A DNA stretch of 64,000 bases from Rhizobium sp. C1. Its GTDB lineage: Bacteria > Pseudomonadota > Alphaproteobacteria > Rhizobiales > Rhizobiaceae. Positions 1-10,299 of this stretch are shown piece after piece; position 1 is the stretch's first letter, and every line of letters starts with the position of its first letter. The position numbers were made by a program, and so were the translations under genes. Under the pieces are notes generated by a model. The model was given only the letters and a program-made list of their open reading frames with translations, did not search any database and was not told the origin of the DNA. The DNA is taken from assembly GCF_021026335.1 (NCBI RefSeq), contig NZ_JAJNCY010000004.1, forward strand, positions 124,001-188,000, given 5' to 3'.

Positions 1-22
1 CGGAATTAGGGACCTGCATTTG

Positions 23-538
23 ATGACCTCCAGAAAGTCCAGCTACACATATGAAGAGATTTTGACCTGCTCGCACGGGCAGATGTTCGGACCCGGCAAT
101 GCGCAGTTGCCGCTGCCGCCGATGCTGATGCTGCACCGGATCACGGAAATTTCCGAGACCGGCGGCCCGAACGACAAGGGTTTTGCCCGCGCCGAATTCG
201 ACATCACGCCAGACCTCTGGTTCTTCCCGTGTCACTTCGAAGGCGACCCTGTCATGCCGGGCTGCCTTGGCCTTGATGCACTCTGGCAGTTGACGGGCTT
301 CTATCTCGGCTGGCTCGGCGAACCCGGCAAGGGCCGGGCGCTTTCCACCGGCGAAGTGAAGTTTACCGGGCAGATCACCCCGGAAACGAAGCTCGTCGAG
401 TTCGGCATCGACTTCAAGCGTGTCATGCGCGGCCGCCTCGTGCTGGGTACCGCCGACGGTTGGGTCAAGGCAGACGGCGAAGAGGTCTTCAAGGCCACCG
501 ATCTGCGTGTCGGCCTGTTCAAGGAAAAGACCGCCTGA
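23..538 (+). CDS. fabA: 3-hydroxydecanoyl-ACP dehydratase/isomerase FabA
   Basis: Dehydrates 3-hydroxyacyl-ACP and isomerises trans-2- to cis-3-decenoyl-ACP, the branch point of anaerobic-type unsaturated fatty acid synthesis in the cytosol. The 171-residue product is the usual length. It carries the catalytic histidine (His71, in [10 protein letters not shown]) and Asp85, almost the same numbering as the E. coli His70/Asp84 pair. I start at the ATG at 23; a TTG just before it at 20 is in frame but unnecessary. It is the first of three collinear genes (fabA, fabB, fabI), the standard rhizobial arrangement. A 140-base gap separates it from fabB. Only 22 bases upstream are visible, so its promoter and any upstream operon partner are outside the window. 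Confidence 0.96.
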   Translation: MTSRKSSYTYEEILTCSHGQMFGPGNAQLPLPPMLMLHRITEISETGGPNDKGFARAEFDITPDLWFFPCHFEGDPVMPGCLGLDALWQLTGFYLGWLGEPGKGRALSTGEVKFTGQITPETKLVEFGIDFKRVMRGRLVLGTADGWVKADGEEVFKATDLRVGLFKEKTA

Positions 539-678
539 CGCTTTGTCATGCACTGAATTCAGCCGCCCGGCGGCACGAACAATCCTGCGCGCGACCAACG
601 TCGGCGCGGCAGACACAAGGACGGGGAAAGGCTTCTCATTTGGCCTTTCACCCATCTGGTTAGAAAAAGGTAGGTTAC

Positions 679-1911
679 ATGAGACGGGTCGTCATCACGG
701 GTCTCGGAATTGTTTCGTCCATCGGCAACAACGCCGAAGAGGTCACGCAATCGCTCAAGGAAGCGCGTTCGGGCATCAGCGCCTCGCCGGACTTCGCCGA
801 ACACGGCTTCCGCTGCCAGGTCTGGGGTCGCCCGACACTGGGCGCCGAACAGCTGGCCGAAATGGTCGATCGTCGCGCCATGCGCTTCCTCTCGCAGGGC
901 GGCGCCTGGAACCATGTCGCCATGAAGCAGGCGCTCGCGGATGCCGGCCTTGCCGAGGGCGATTACGCCGAGAACGAGCGCGTCGGGATCATCATGGGTT
1001 CCGGCGGGCCCTCCACGCGCCAGGTCGTGGAAGCAGCCGACATCACCCGCGCCAACAAGAGCCCGAAGCGCATCGGCCCGTTCGCCGTGCCGAAGGCCAT
1101 GTCATCGACCGCATCTGCGACGCTTGCCACATGGTTCAAGATTCACGGCGTCAACTATTCGATCTCGTCCGCCTGCTCAACGTCGGCGCATTGCATCGGC
1201 AACGCCGCTGAAATGATCCAGTGGGGCAAGCAGGACATGATGTTTGCCGGCGGCCACGAAGACCTCGACTGGACCATGTCGAACCTCTTCGACGCCATGG
1301 GCGCCATGTCGTCGAAGTATAACGACACGCCGGCAACCGCATCCCGTGCCTATGACGCTTCGCGTGACGGCTTCGTCATCGCGGGCGGCGCCGGTGTTCT
1401 GGTCCTTGAAGAGCTGGAACATGCCAAGGCTCGCGGCGCGAAGATCTATGCTGAAATCACGGGCTACGGCGCGACCTCCGACGGCTACGACATGGTCGCT
1501 CCTTCGGGCGAAGGCGCGATCCGCTGCATGCGCCAGGCGCTGAAGACGGTTCAGGGCGAAGTTGACTACATCAACACGCACGGCACCTCGACGCCGGTGG
1601 GCGACAGCAAGGAAATCGGCGCGATCCGCGAAGTCTTCGGCGACAAGATCCCGCATATCCAGTCGACAAAGTCGCTGACGGGCCATTCGCTGGGTGCCGC
1701 AGGCGTACAGGAGTCCATCTACGGCCTCCTGATGATGCAGAACCGTTTCATCGGCGAAAGCGCCCACATCACCGAACTGGATCCGGAATTCGACGGCGTA
1801 CCGATCGTGCGCAAGCGCATCGACGACGCCAAGATCGACACCGTGCTTTCCAACTCCTTCGGTTTCGGCGGCACCAACGCCACGCTGGTCTTCCAGCGCT
1901 ATAACGGGTAA
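679..1911 (+). CDS. fabB: 3-oxoacyl-ACP synthase I FabB
   Basis: Condensing enzyme that elongates acyl-ACP with malonyl-ACP and is needed to extend the cis-3-decenoyl product of FabA. The 410-residue thiolase-fold protein has the Cys-His-His triad: Cys166 in SSACSTSA, one His in [11 protein letters not shown] and one in TGHSLGAAG. It starts at ATG 679 behind a purine-rich stretch (AAAAAGGTAGG). It ends only six bases before fabI, so the two are surely co-transcribed. Its length and motifs fit FabB rather than FabF, and the fabA neighbour supports this. Confidence 0.96.
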   Translation: MRRVVITGLGIVSSIGNNAEEVTQSLKEARSGISASPDFAEHGFRCQVWGRPTLGAEQLAEMVDRRAMRFLSQGGAWNHVAMKQALADAGLAEGDYAENERVGIIMGSGGPSTRQVVEAADITRANKSPKRIGPFAVPKAMSSTASATLATWFKIHGVNYSISSACSTSAHCIGNAAEMIQWGKQDMMFAGGHEDLDWTMSNLFDAMGAMSSKYNDTPATASRAYDASRDGFVIAGGAGVLVLEELEHAKARGAKIYAEITGYGATSDGYDMVAPSGEGAIRCMRQALKTVQGEVDYINTHGTSTPVGDSKEIGAIREVFGDKIPHIQSTKSLTGHSLGAAGVQESIYGLLMMQNRFIGESAHITELDPEFDGVPIVRKRIDDAKIDTVLSNSFGFGGTNATLVFQRYNG

Positions 1912-1917
1912 TCGTCC

Positions 1918-2724
1918 ATGTCGGGTTTCATGCAGGGTAAACGCGGCCTCATCATGGGGGTCGCCAACAATCATTCAATAGCCTGGGGCATTGCCAAGAC
2001 GCTGCACTCGCAGGGTGCAGAACTAGCCTTCACATTCCAGGGCGAGGCACTGGGCAAGCGCGTGAAGCCGCTGGCAGCCGAAGTCAACTCCGACATCGTG
2101 CTGCCCTGTGATGTTGAGGATATTGTATCCGTGGATGCCGTTTTTTCGGTACTGAAGGAGCGCTGGGGAACGATCGATTTCGTCGTGCACGCGATCGGCT
2201 TCTCCGACAAGAACGAGCTGAAGGGCCTCTACGCCGACACGACGCGCGAGAATTTCGTGCGCACCATGGTCATCTCCTGCTTCTCCTTCACGGAAATCGC
2301 CAAGCGCGCCGCCGCCATGATGAATCCGGGCGGCTCGATCCTGACGCTGACCTACAACGGCTCGCAGCGCGTCATCCCGAACTACAACGTCATGGGCGTT
2401 GCCAAGGCGGCTCTTGAGGCCTCCATGCGCTATCTGGCGGCCGACTATGGCCCGCGCGATATCCGCGTCAACGCGATCTCCGCAGGCCCGGTTCGCACGC
2501 TGGCTGGTGCCGGCATCTCGGACGCCCGCGCCATGTATTCCTGGAACCAGAAGAACGCGCCGCTCCGCCGCACGGCCTCCATCGAGGACATTGGCGGCTC
2601 AGCGCTCTACCTGCTCAGCGACCTGTCGCGCGGCGTGACCGGCGAAGTGCACTATGTCGATGCCGGCTACAACATCACGTCCATGCCGGTGCTCGACCAG
2701 CTTATGAAGTCCGACCAGGACTGA
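1918..2724 (+). CDS. fabI: Enoyl-ACP reductase FabI (NADH-dependent)
   Basis: Reduces trans-2-enoyl-ACP to acyl-ACP, the last step of each fatty acid elongation cycle. It is a 268-residue short-chain dehydrogenase-fold protein. The N-terminal nucleotide-binding loop of FabI type is GVANNHSIAWG, and the FabI catalytic pair is Tyr156-x6-Lys163 (YNVMGVAK), the same numbering as in E. coli. It follows fabB by six bases and is last in the operon, with an intrinsic terminator 30 bases downstream. Rhizobia often carry a second fabI elsewhere; this copy is the one tied to fabAB. Confidence 0.95.
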   Translation: MSGFMQGKRGLIMGVANNHSIAWGIAKTLHSQGAELAFTFQGEALGKRVKPLAAEVNSDIVLPCDVEDIVSVDAVFSVLKERWGTIDFVVHAIGFSDKNELKGLYADTTRENFVRTMVISCFSFTEIAKRAAAMMNPGGSILTLTYNGSQRVIPNYNVMGVAKAALEASMRYLAADYGPRDIRVNAISAGPVRTLAGAGISDARAMYSWNQKNAPLRRTASIEDIGGSALYLLSDLSRGVTGEVHYVDAGYNITSMPVLDQLMKSDQD

Positions 2725-2753
2725 GCGCTCCCCAAAAGGAAGCCTGAAATGAC

Positions 2754-2786
2754 AAGGCCCGGTCGTTGGGAGCGACCGGGCCTTTT
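2754..2786 (+). terminator. Intrinsic terminator after fabI
   Basis: A perfect 12-base stem (AAGGCCCGGTCG paired with CGACCGGGCCTT) around a short loop is followed by a T-run. It ends the fabABI transcript and may also act for the convergent LuxR-type gene. Confidence 0.85.
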
Positions 2787-2894
2787 CCGTAGGATGGGTC
2801 CGCCTTCGGCGCGATGGCAATCAGGTCAACGCCCCAAAGGCATCATACCGCCAGCAATACGCAGAAACTTCAAGCGCCGTTTATCATCCCCGGA

Positions 2895-3143
2895 TTAGTC
2901 GTTGCACTCGATCAGGTTCATCGCCGCCGCGCGGCAAAGCGCGTGCATACGATTTTCAGCACCGAGCTTGCGCTCGGCGCAGAACAGCAGCGTCTCGACC
3001 TCGTGCGTCGCCATCGCCAACTTGCGGGCGATCGATTCCACGCCGTGTCCCGACGCAGTTAATGCCAGACATTTCAGTTCCGAGCGGGTCAAGGTTTCGA
3101 CAAGCGAAACACTGTCGCCGACCATACGCGAGGGAATGGCCAC
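2895..3143 (-). CDS. Stand-alone LuxR-type (GerE) HTH protein
   Basis: The protein is only 82 residues and consists almost entirely of a LuxR/GerE-type helix-turn-helix: the LTRSE start of helix 1, SIARKLAMATHEVE as the recognition region and a helix 4 rich in alanine and arginine. No receiver or autoinducer-binding domain is present, so it is either constitutive or controlled by a partner. I choose GTG at 3143 because a GGAG lies six bases upstream. The in-frame TTG at 3155 has no such site, and an ATG lies six codons further in. It may bind DNA directly or form heterodimers with a longer LuxR protein; its target is not evident. Confidence 0.7.
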   Translation of the reverse strand: MAIPSRMVGDSVSLVETLTRSELKCLALTASGHGVESIARKLAMATHEVETLLFCAERKLGAENRMHALCRAAAMNLIECND

Positions 3144-3305
3144 GATTGTCTCCAAAAGGCGGCGTCAAAGCGCTTAAAATGGCGCGAAAAAAATAATGCG
3201 CTTGATCCGGAAGAGATCCGCGCATCTCATGAGCGAATATATAAACCGGATTTATCAATCTGTCTTTGACAGACCATGCCAATCGCTTGACACTGGAGCA
3301 CAATC

Positions 3306-4370
3306 TTATGACCCGGGCACAGTGTCTTTGATCTGTATCAAATTTTGAGAGCGAGTGAGGCTACGGTATTCCCGCGGTGTGATACCGAACCAGCGATGAA
3401 AGGATCGGGTGAACACGCTGGGAGCGGAATAACCGAGCCTGTAGGAGACTTCCGTGGCGCTGAGTGCCGTCTCGGCCATCAACTGCTCGGCGAGGCGTCG
3501 TCGCATGCCGTCGCGCAACTCGTTGAGCGTGGTGTCAAGCTCGGCCAGGCGGCGCTGCAGCGTCCGTTCCGAGACGCCGAAGAAGCTTGCGGCCGAAGCG
3601 AGCGTGATTTCGTCTTCCGAGATGCGTGACAGGATAAAGCGCTCCATCTCCTCGCGGAAATCCGCTTCCTCCGTCAATTCCGGCCGAAGCTGTCGGCATT
3701 GCAGGTCCATCAACTCGAATAGCTTCGGATCACCGTTGGCATTCGGAAGCGAGAGAACTTCAGTGGGAACCCAGAGACTGTTGATATGACAGTCGAATGT
3801 GATGTGGCCCGCGATGTTTTCACGGAAAGGTCGCGGATCGACGGGCGGCTTCCGCTCCAGTTCCACCTCGATCTCCGATGTCCTGGATCCAAACAGATGC
3901 CGGATATGCCGCATGACCAGAGTTATGCCGAGATCAACAAACTGGTCGCGCTTGAGGATAATGGGCGCGAATGTCCAGCGATAGACGAGATAGTTGTCCT
4001 CGGCCTGCAGACGGCCGTAACTGGTCTGTGCGCTGTATTGCATATGCTCGCTTTGAAAGCGCAGAAAGTGCTCCAGCGTGGGCGCAGCCATGAGGCCGTA
4101 GCCGAACGGACCGGTCGAGCCTGCCTTGTATTGCAGGCCGAACTTCAGTCCGAAAGCCTCGTCTTTCGTCGCTTCGGCGCAATATTCCAGGAGCGCGCAG
4201 AAACGACCGAGACTCATCCGCCCGACCATCGAATTGAAGAGTGAAGGATCGATCCCCAGCCGCCGGCATTCGGGCAGGATATCAAGCCCCTGCCCCTGCG
4301 CAAACTCCACCAGCCCCGCGCCCATCCCGGACACGATGCTGTAACGATCCGAAAAAGCCTCCTCCAGCAT
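3306..4370 (-). CDS. AraC-family transcriptional regulator with Arabinose_bd-type N-terminus
   Basis: The 354-residue DNA-binding regulator has a long N-terminal domain of the type found in OruR/ArgR-like AraC proteins (PF12625 class). Its C-terminal AraC domain has two HTH motifs: the first around LASAASFFGVSERTLQRRL, the second around VSYRLGYSAPSVFTRSFHRWFG. I take ATG 4370 as start because the residues after it match how this family begins. In-frame starts at 4442 and 4451 would add AT-rich, unlikely coding sequence. It is transcribed towards the LuxR-type gene and away from rsmC. No obvious metabolic neighbour reveals its ligand. Confidence 0.8.
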   Translation of the reverse strand: MLEEAFSDRYSIVSGMGAGLVEFAQGQGLDILPECRRLGIDPSLFNSMVGRMSLGRFCALLEYCAEATKDEAFGLKFGLQYKAGSTGPFGYGLMAAPTLEHFLRFQSEHMQYSAQTSYGRLQAEDNYLVYRWTFAPIILKRDQFVDLGITLVMRHIRHLFGSRTSEIEVELERKPPVDPRPFRENIAGHITFDCHINSLWVPTEVLSLPNANGDPKLFELMDLQCRQLRPELTEEADFREEMERFILSRISEDEITLASAASFFGVSERTLQRRLAELDTTLNELRDGMRRRLAEQLMAETALSATEVSYRLGYSAPSVFTRSFHRWFGITPREYRSLTRSQNLIQIKDTVPGS

Positions 4371-4518
4371 AGCAATCCAAGTGTCAAATAAGTGGCGTCT
4401 AAAGTTAAAACGCACACATATCTGAAAAAGTCTAGATGTCATGCCTTCCAAAGCGCTTGCGACACACCGCGCGCATTCATACGCAGAGGCTCAACCAGAG
4501 GAAGGGGCAGGAAACGGC

Positions 4519-5535
4519 CTATTTGCGCGCCCAGAGCACCTTGTAGCGCGCGTTGCGGCAGGTCTCGCCATGCGCCTTGAAGAGCGTCGCGAGCGTGTCC
4601 TCGTAGGGCAGGCCCCGGTTGGCAACCATGAGCAGGCTACCCCCGATCTTGAGAATATCCGCAGCCCGCTTGACAAAGGCTCTACCCAGCGCCGGATCGG
4701 CAGCGTGGCCCTCATGGAAGGGCGGGTTCATGATGACGAAATCGTATTTCGCCTTGATCTCTTCGCCAGCCACGTCGTGCCAGTTGGCGTGCGAAGCCAG
4801 ACCCGGGTGCGCGGCCGCCAGATTACCCTTGGCCATCTGCAACGCGGCATAGTCAGCTTCATAGAGATCAATGGACTTCAAGCGCGGCGAGGCATCGGCC
4901 AGCATGACGGAAAGATAGCCCCAGCCCGCGCCGAGATCGGCCGCAGCGCCATCCAGATCGGTCGGCAGGCGGCCGGCCAGAAGCTCGGAGCCGGCATCGA
5001 CTTCCGCGTAGGAGAACATGCCCGGTGCCGTGCGGAAACGGCCTTCGACCATGGCAGGCTCGGGCGCCAGCGCCGCAGCCAGTGCATCGGCATTGTCCGG
5101 ACGCACGAACCAGACGGCCTGACCGTGATACTTCGGCATGTGCTCGACCGAAACGCCGAGCTTGGCAATCCGCTTGCGCAGCGCCTCGATGCCGTCTTCC
5201 TTGGCGCCTGCCAGTACGATCATCGCACCCAGCTTCGTGCGGCGCAGCGCTTCGGCCACGCGCGCCTCGTTGTTGCCCTTGAACTTGTCGCAGAGCACCA
5301 GCGCGAGATCGTAGTCAGTCCCTTCAGCGGACGGCGTTGCCGAAGCGCCAGCGGATACCAGACGATTGTAGACCGGGCGGAAGCCCTGGACGCAGGCGAT
5401 CTCCGCCGCAAAGCCTTCCGGCAGCCGGAAACCCGCTTCGGCCCCGAGGAACAGAGCCTTCTGCTCCGCGCCCGGCGCGTCAAGCGTTCCGGTGTCGAAG
5501 GGATGGAAGAGGGTTTTCAGCGCGTCGCGGGCCAT
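4519..5535 (-). CDS. rsmC: 16S rRNA (guanine-N2) methyltransferase of RsmC type
   Basis: SAM-dependent enzyme of the RsmC/RsmD-like family, which methylates a guanine (G1207 in E. coli) of 16S rRNA in the 30S subunit. The 338-residue protein has two related halves. The C-terminal half carries motif I (DLGAGWGYLS) and the catalytic NPPFHEG motif typical of N2-guanine methyltransferases. Start is ATG 5535. It lies just downstream of the pnp terminator on the same strand, so it probably has its own promoter or depends on read-through. RlmG is the main alternative; length and motifs do not separate them with certainty. Confidence 0.82.
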   Translation of the reverse strand: MARDALKTLFHPFDTGTLDAPGAEQKALFLGAEAGFRLPEGFAAEIACVQGFRPVYNRLVSAGASATPSAEGTDYDLALVLCDKFKGNNEARVAEALRRTKLGAMIVLAGAKEDGIEALRKRIAKLGVSVEHMPKYHGQAVWFVRPDNADALAAALAPEPAMVEGRFRTAPGMFSYAEVDAGSELLAGRLPTDLDGAAADLGAGWGYLSVMLADASPRLKSIDLYEADYAALQMAKGNLAAAHPGLASHANWHDVAGEEIKAKYDFVIMNPPFHEGHAADPALGRAFVKRAADILKIGGSLLMVANRGLPYEDTLATLFKAHGETCRNARYKVLWARK

Positions 5536-5557
5536 GGTGGTCAATCCGATTGTTCAA

Positions 5558-5589
5558 ACAAAAAAGGCGCGGGAACTGGTCCCGCGCCC
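5558..5589 (-). terminator. Intrinsic terminator after pnp
   Basis: On the minus strand a perfect 9-base stem (GGCGCGGGA with TCCCGCGCC, loop of five) is followed by six T residues, 20 bases beyond the pnp stop codon. Confidence 0.88.
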
Positions 5590-5608
5590 GATCGGGAATA
5601 GCAGACGC

Positions 5609-7756
<2,148 letters not shown>

Positions 7757-8030
7757 GTCTTGTCCTTCAATAGAAGGCGGATCAGCCGGCTACCCCTTCG
7801 GGAAACACGCGCTTTCGCCTTTTGATGCAGCACATCACGGGCAAGACAACAGGAAGCTTTGGTCCGACTGGTGAGACATTCCCACCAAAAGCATCCGGCA
7901 ATCCTGCCCCATGACAGGCCAACGGTTAAGTTGCGGCATTCCGGCCCATCCGGACAGCCAGCGCCCACCCCGGTTGAAACGGGAAGGGAATTCTTGAGAA
8001 ACACCGCGCTCTTTGTCTTGACTTTGTCTT

Positions 8031-8080
8031 GAGCAATTCGGGGCGCGAAACCGGTTTCCACTTTCGGCTCGAAATTGCTC
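8031..8080. repeat. Dispersed palindromic repeat (GAGCAATT family)
   Basis: A 50-base element is bounded by the inverted ends GAGCAATT and AATTGCTC. Its inner half reads, on the minus strand, AAAGTGGAAACCGGTTT. The same layout recurs at 24213-24270. Short elements with this core are common in rhizobial intergenic DNA. Confidence 0.65.
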
Positions 8081-8091
8081 TAGGCGGTGCG

Positions 8092-8128
8092 ACAAGGCCG
8101 GCGAAACCGTGAGGCTCGCCGGCCTTGC
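8092..8128 (-). terminator. Hairpin after rpsO
   Basis: A perfect 12-base stem (CAAGGCCGGCGA with TCGCCGGCCTTG) begins 7 bases beyond the rpsO stop. The T-tract is weak, so it may stabilise or process the rpsO-pnp message rather than stop it fully. Confidence 0.6.
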
Positions 8129-8134
8129 AACATA

Positions 8135-8404
8135 TTAGCGGCGGATGCCCAGCGAACCAATCAGCTTGGTGTAGCGGGCTTCGTCCTTCTTCTTGAGGTA
8201 ATCAAGAAGCGAGCGGCGGCTGGAAACCATCGTCAGGAGGCCACGGCGGGAATGGTTATCCTTCTTGTGGTCCTTGAAATGGTCCGTCAGGTTGTTGATG
8301 CGTTCCGTCAGGATGGCAACCTGGACTTCCGGAGAGCCGGTGTCGCCTTCGAACGTTGCATATTCCTTGATGAGGGCCGTCTTGCGCTCAGCAGTGATCG
8401 ACAT
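8135..8404 (-). CDS. rpsO: 30S ribosomal protein S15
   Basis: The 89-residue primary 16S rRNA-binding protein of the small-subunit platform has the full family length. It contains the conserved GSPEVQVA and [16 protein letters not shown] segments that contact helices 20-22. Start is ATG 8404 with an AAAGGATC site just upstream. It is upstream of pnp on the same strand, a near-universal pairing. Unlike in many relatives, truB is not immediately upstream: an MFS gene and a DUF3311-symporter pair are interposed. Confidence 0.97.
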   Translation of the reverse strand: MSITAERKTALIKEYATFEGDTGSPEVQVAILTERINNLTDHFKDHKKDNHSRRGLLTMVSSRRSLLDYLKKKDEARYTKLIGSLGIRR

Positions 8405-8574
8405 CGTGTGATCCTTTCATATTAAGGAGTAATCGGACGCCACAAGCCGGGATGTCGTCCAGCTTCGGCCATGAGGCTTTCGGGCAAACTGCCCAAAGCT
8501 GGCTGCGCTATACAGGAAAGTCTTGAAGAATGGAAGGGGCGGCGTTTTCGCGCAACCTGAACGATTCCACGCTC

Positions 8575-9819
8575 TCAGGCAGCACGCTTCACATCCCGCC
8601 CAACAAGCGCAAACCCGATCATGCCCAACGCGCCCAGCGCGGCATTGAGAAGGAGCGAGACTGGGATGCCGAGCCGCTCCATGGCAAGCGCAAAGACAGC
8701 AGGGGCAGCGGCGCTTGCCACCAGCCGCGCCGCCGTCATCCGCCCGGCAATCGCCCCATAGCCCTCGGAGCCGAAGAGATGCAGCGGCACGGACCCTTGA
8801 GCGATACTGCCGATACCCGATCCCATGCCGGCGCAGAGCGCAAAGACGACAGCGCCGACCAGATTGCCATCCGTGACCGCCAGGACGACGCCGCCGAGTG
8901 CAATCAGCGCCGTCGAAAGCATGGCAAGCCCGGTCGGCGGCAGGCTTTCGCCGAAGATCATATTGACAAGCCGGCTCGCCACCTGCGCCGGACCGAAAAG
9001 CGCGCTGACGGTGACGGCCGCCCCGGCCAGCCCCATAGCACCGAGCATCGGCACCATATGGATAAGCAGCGAGGAGAGCGCGAAGCCAGACAGCGCAAAG
9101 GCAAGCGAAACAATGATCATCGCCCGCCGCCGCTCCCCCGGCGCGATCACGCCGGTGACCGGCGGACGTGGCGTCTCGCTGGAGACAAGCGCGGCCCGCC
9201 GCGCCCGGCCGCCTGCCAGCGCCAGATGCACAGGCAGACAGACGACAAGGTTCAGCCCGGCAAAGATCAGATAGATCGTGCGCCAGTCGAAATGCGCGGC
9301 AAGCGTCGTGGTGATCGGCCAGAAGACGCTGGAGGCAAAGCCGGCCATCAGCGTGAGATAGGTGATGTTGCGCGTCGCGTTCTGCGGTGCATGTTCGACC
9401 AGCGCGGCAAAGGCTGCCTGATAGGTTACGAGACCCGTCGCGACCTGGGCGAGAATGACCGCGCCGACGAAAAACCACGCGGTCGGTGACCAGGCGCACA
9501 GGACCAGCAGCAGGGCACACAGGACGGACCCGAGCGCCATCATCCGCGCAGCACCGAAACGGTCCAGCCATACACCTGTGAAAGGCGCCGCCAGCCCGCC
9601 GGCCAAAAGCGCCGCCGAGAAGGTGCCGAACACCGCCTCCCGGCTCATTCCCACATCCTTGGCCATGCCGGGCGCAAGAATGCTGAAGCTGTAATAGAGC
9701 GTGCCATAGCCGATGATCTGCGTGAGCCCCAGCGCCGCAACGATGGCCAGGGATGGGCGGACATGGACGTGGGACAAGGCGAGGCTCGTTTGGTGAGTCG
9801 AACGGCGGAAACGCGCCAA
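8575..9819 (-). CDS. MFS transporter
   Basis: The 414-residue major facilitator protein has about twelve hydrophobic segments in two halves, split by a basic loop near residue 210. The typical loop 2-3 motif is recognisable as GVWLDRFGAARMM. No substrate can be assigned. No ATG exists in the first 50 codons, so the start is a TTG, either 9819 or one 14 codons further in (9777). The second removes a short basic tail and leaves helix 1 intact. It sits alone on the minus strand between rpsO and the divergent DUF3311-mctP pair. Confidence 0.8.
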   Translation of the reverse strand: MARFRRSTHQTSLALSHVHVRPSLAIVAALGLTQIIGYGTLYYSFSILAPGMAKDVGMSREAVFGTFSAALLAGGLAAPFTGVWLDRFGAARMMALGSVLCALLLVLCAWSPTAWFFVGAVILAQVATGLVTYQAAFAALVEHAPQNATRNITYLTLMAGFASSVFWPITTTLAAHFDWRTIYLIFAGLNLVVCLPVHLALAGGRARRAALVSSETPRPPVTGVIAPGERRRAMIIVSLAFALSGFALSSLLIHMVPMLGAMGLAGAAVTVSALFGPAQVASRLVNMIFGESLPPTGLAMLSTALIALGGVVLAVTDGNLVGAVVFALCAGMGSGIGSIAQGSVPLHLFGSEGYGAIAGRMTAARLVASAAAPAVFALAMERLGIPVSLLLNAALGALGMIGFALVGRDVKRAA

Positions 9820-10122
9820 GCGTTAGCCCAGGTCACGGCCGCTGTCATGGAAAAATCGAAGGGGCCGCAGACCGAAACTCGCTCCACCCTTTAAGGCCGC
9901 GGCCAAAGCCCCCACAACCCGCTTGAAAAATGATTAAGGCTCCCTTACTGCTTGCTTTGCGTTTTGTTAAGCTTTTGAGACGCTTCTGAAATGCGCCTTG
10001 GGGAGGGCCGGGACATGCAAAGGACCCGTGTTTCAAGCACCGCCGCCAGACCCTGATTTTCGCCGCCTGCTTGCAGCCCCGCAGGGCTCTAAGCGTGTCT
10101 GGTTCAATATGGAGGAGAGACC
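9820..10122. promoter_or_regulatory. Divergent intergenic region (303 bases)
   Basis: This region lies between the minus-strand MFS gene and the plus-strand DUF3311-mctP operon and must hold both promoters. I see no convincing gene. A 13-codon frame at 10015-10056 is considered and rejected elsewhere in this report. A strong GGAGGAGA site at its right end serves the DUF3311 gene. Confidence 0.4.
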
Positions 10123-10299
10123 TTGCGTTATATTCTTCTGCTCATACCGTGCATCGCCTCGGTCGTGACGCCCTTCTACAACATGACCGACCCAATGCTC
10201 TTCGGCATTCCGTTCTTCTATTGGTATCTGATGCTGCTCATCCCGGTATCGTCTCTGTTCATCTGGCTCGCAGCCAAAACCGGTGGAGATGACCTGTGA
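10123..10299 (+). CDS. DUF3311 small membrane protein, symporter partner
   Basis: The 58-residue protein is easily missed because it is short and starts with TTG. The TTG at 10123 lies eight bases after a near-perfect ribosome site (GGAGGAGA). It has two hydrophobic segments separated by the NMTDPMLFGIPFFYWY stretch typical of DUF3311 proteins. It ends in a TGA that overlaps the GTG start of the sodium:solute symporter, so the two are translationally coupled. DUF3311 proteins are regularly found upstream of such symporters and are presumed accessory subunits; their exact role is not known to me. Confidence 0.82.
   Translation: MRYILLLIPCIASVVTPFYNMTDPMLFGIPFFYWYLMLLIPVSSLFIWLAAKTGGDDL

Larger units (their letters stand above)
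7757..8134. other. rpsO-pnp intergenic region (378 bases) without a gene
   Basis: I find no credible coding sequence here. The region holds the pnp leader, a dispersed repeat at 8031-8080 and the hairpin just after rpsO. The long reading frame covering part of it is antisense to pnp and is rejected. Confidence 0.6.

Noticed and set aside
10015-10056. 13-codon frame (MQRTRVSSTAARP) upstream of the DUF3311 gene, with GGGGAGG before it
   Set aside because: It has no regulatory codon run and no attenuator hairpins, so there is no support for a leader peptide.
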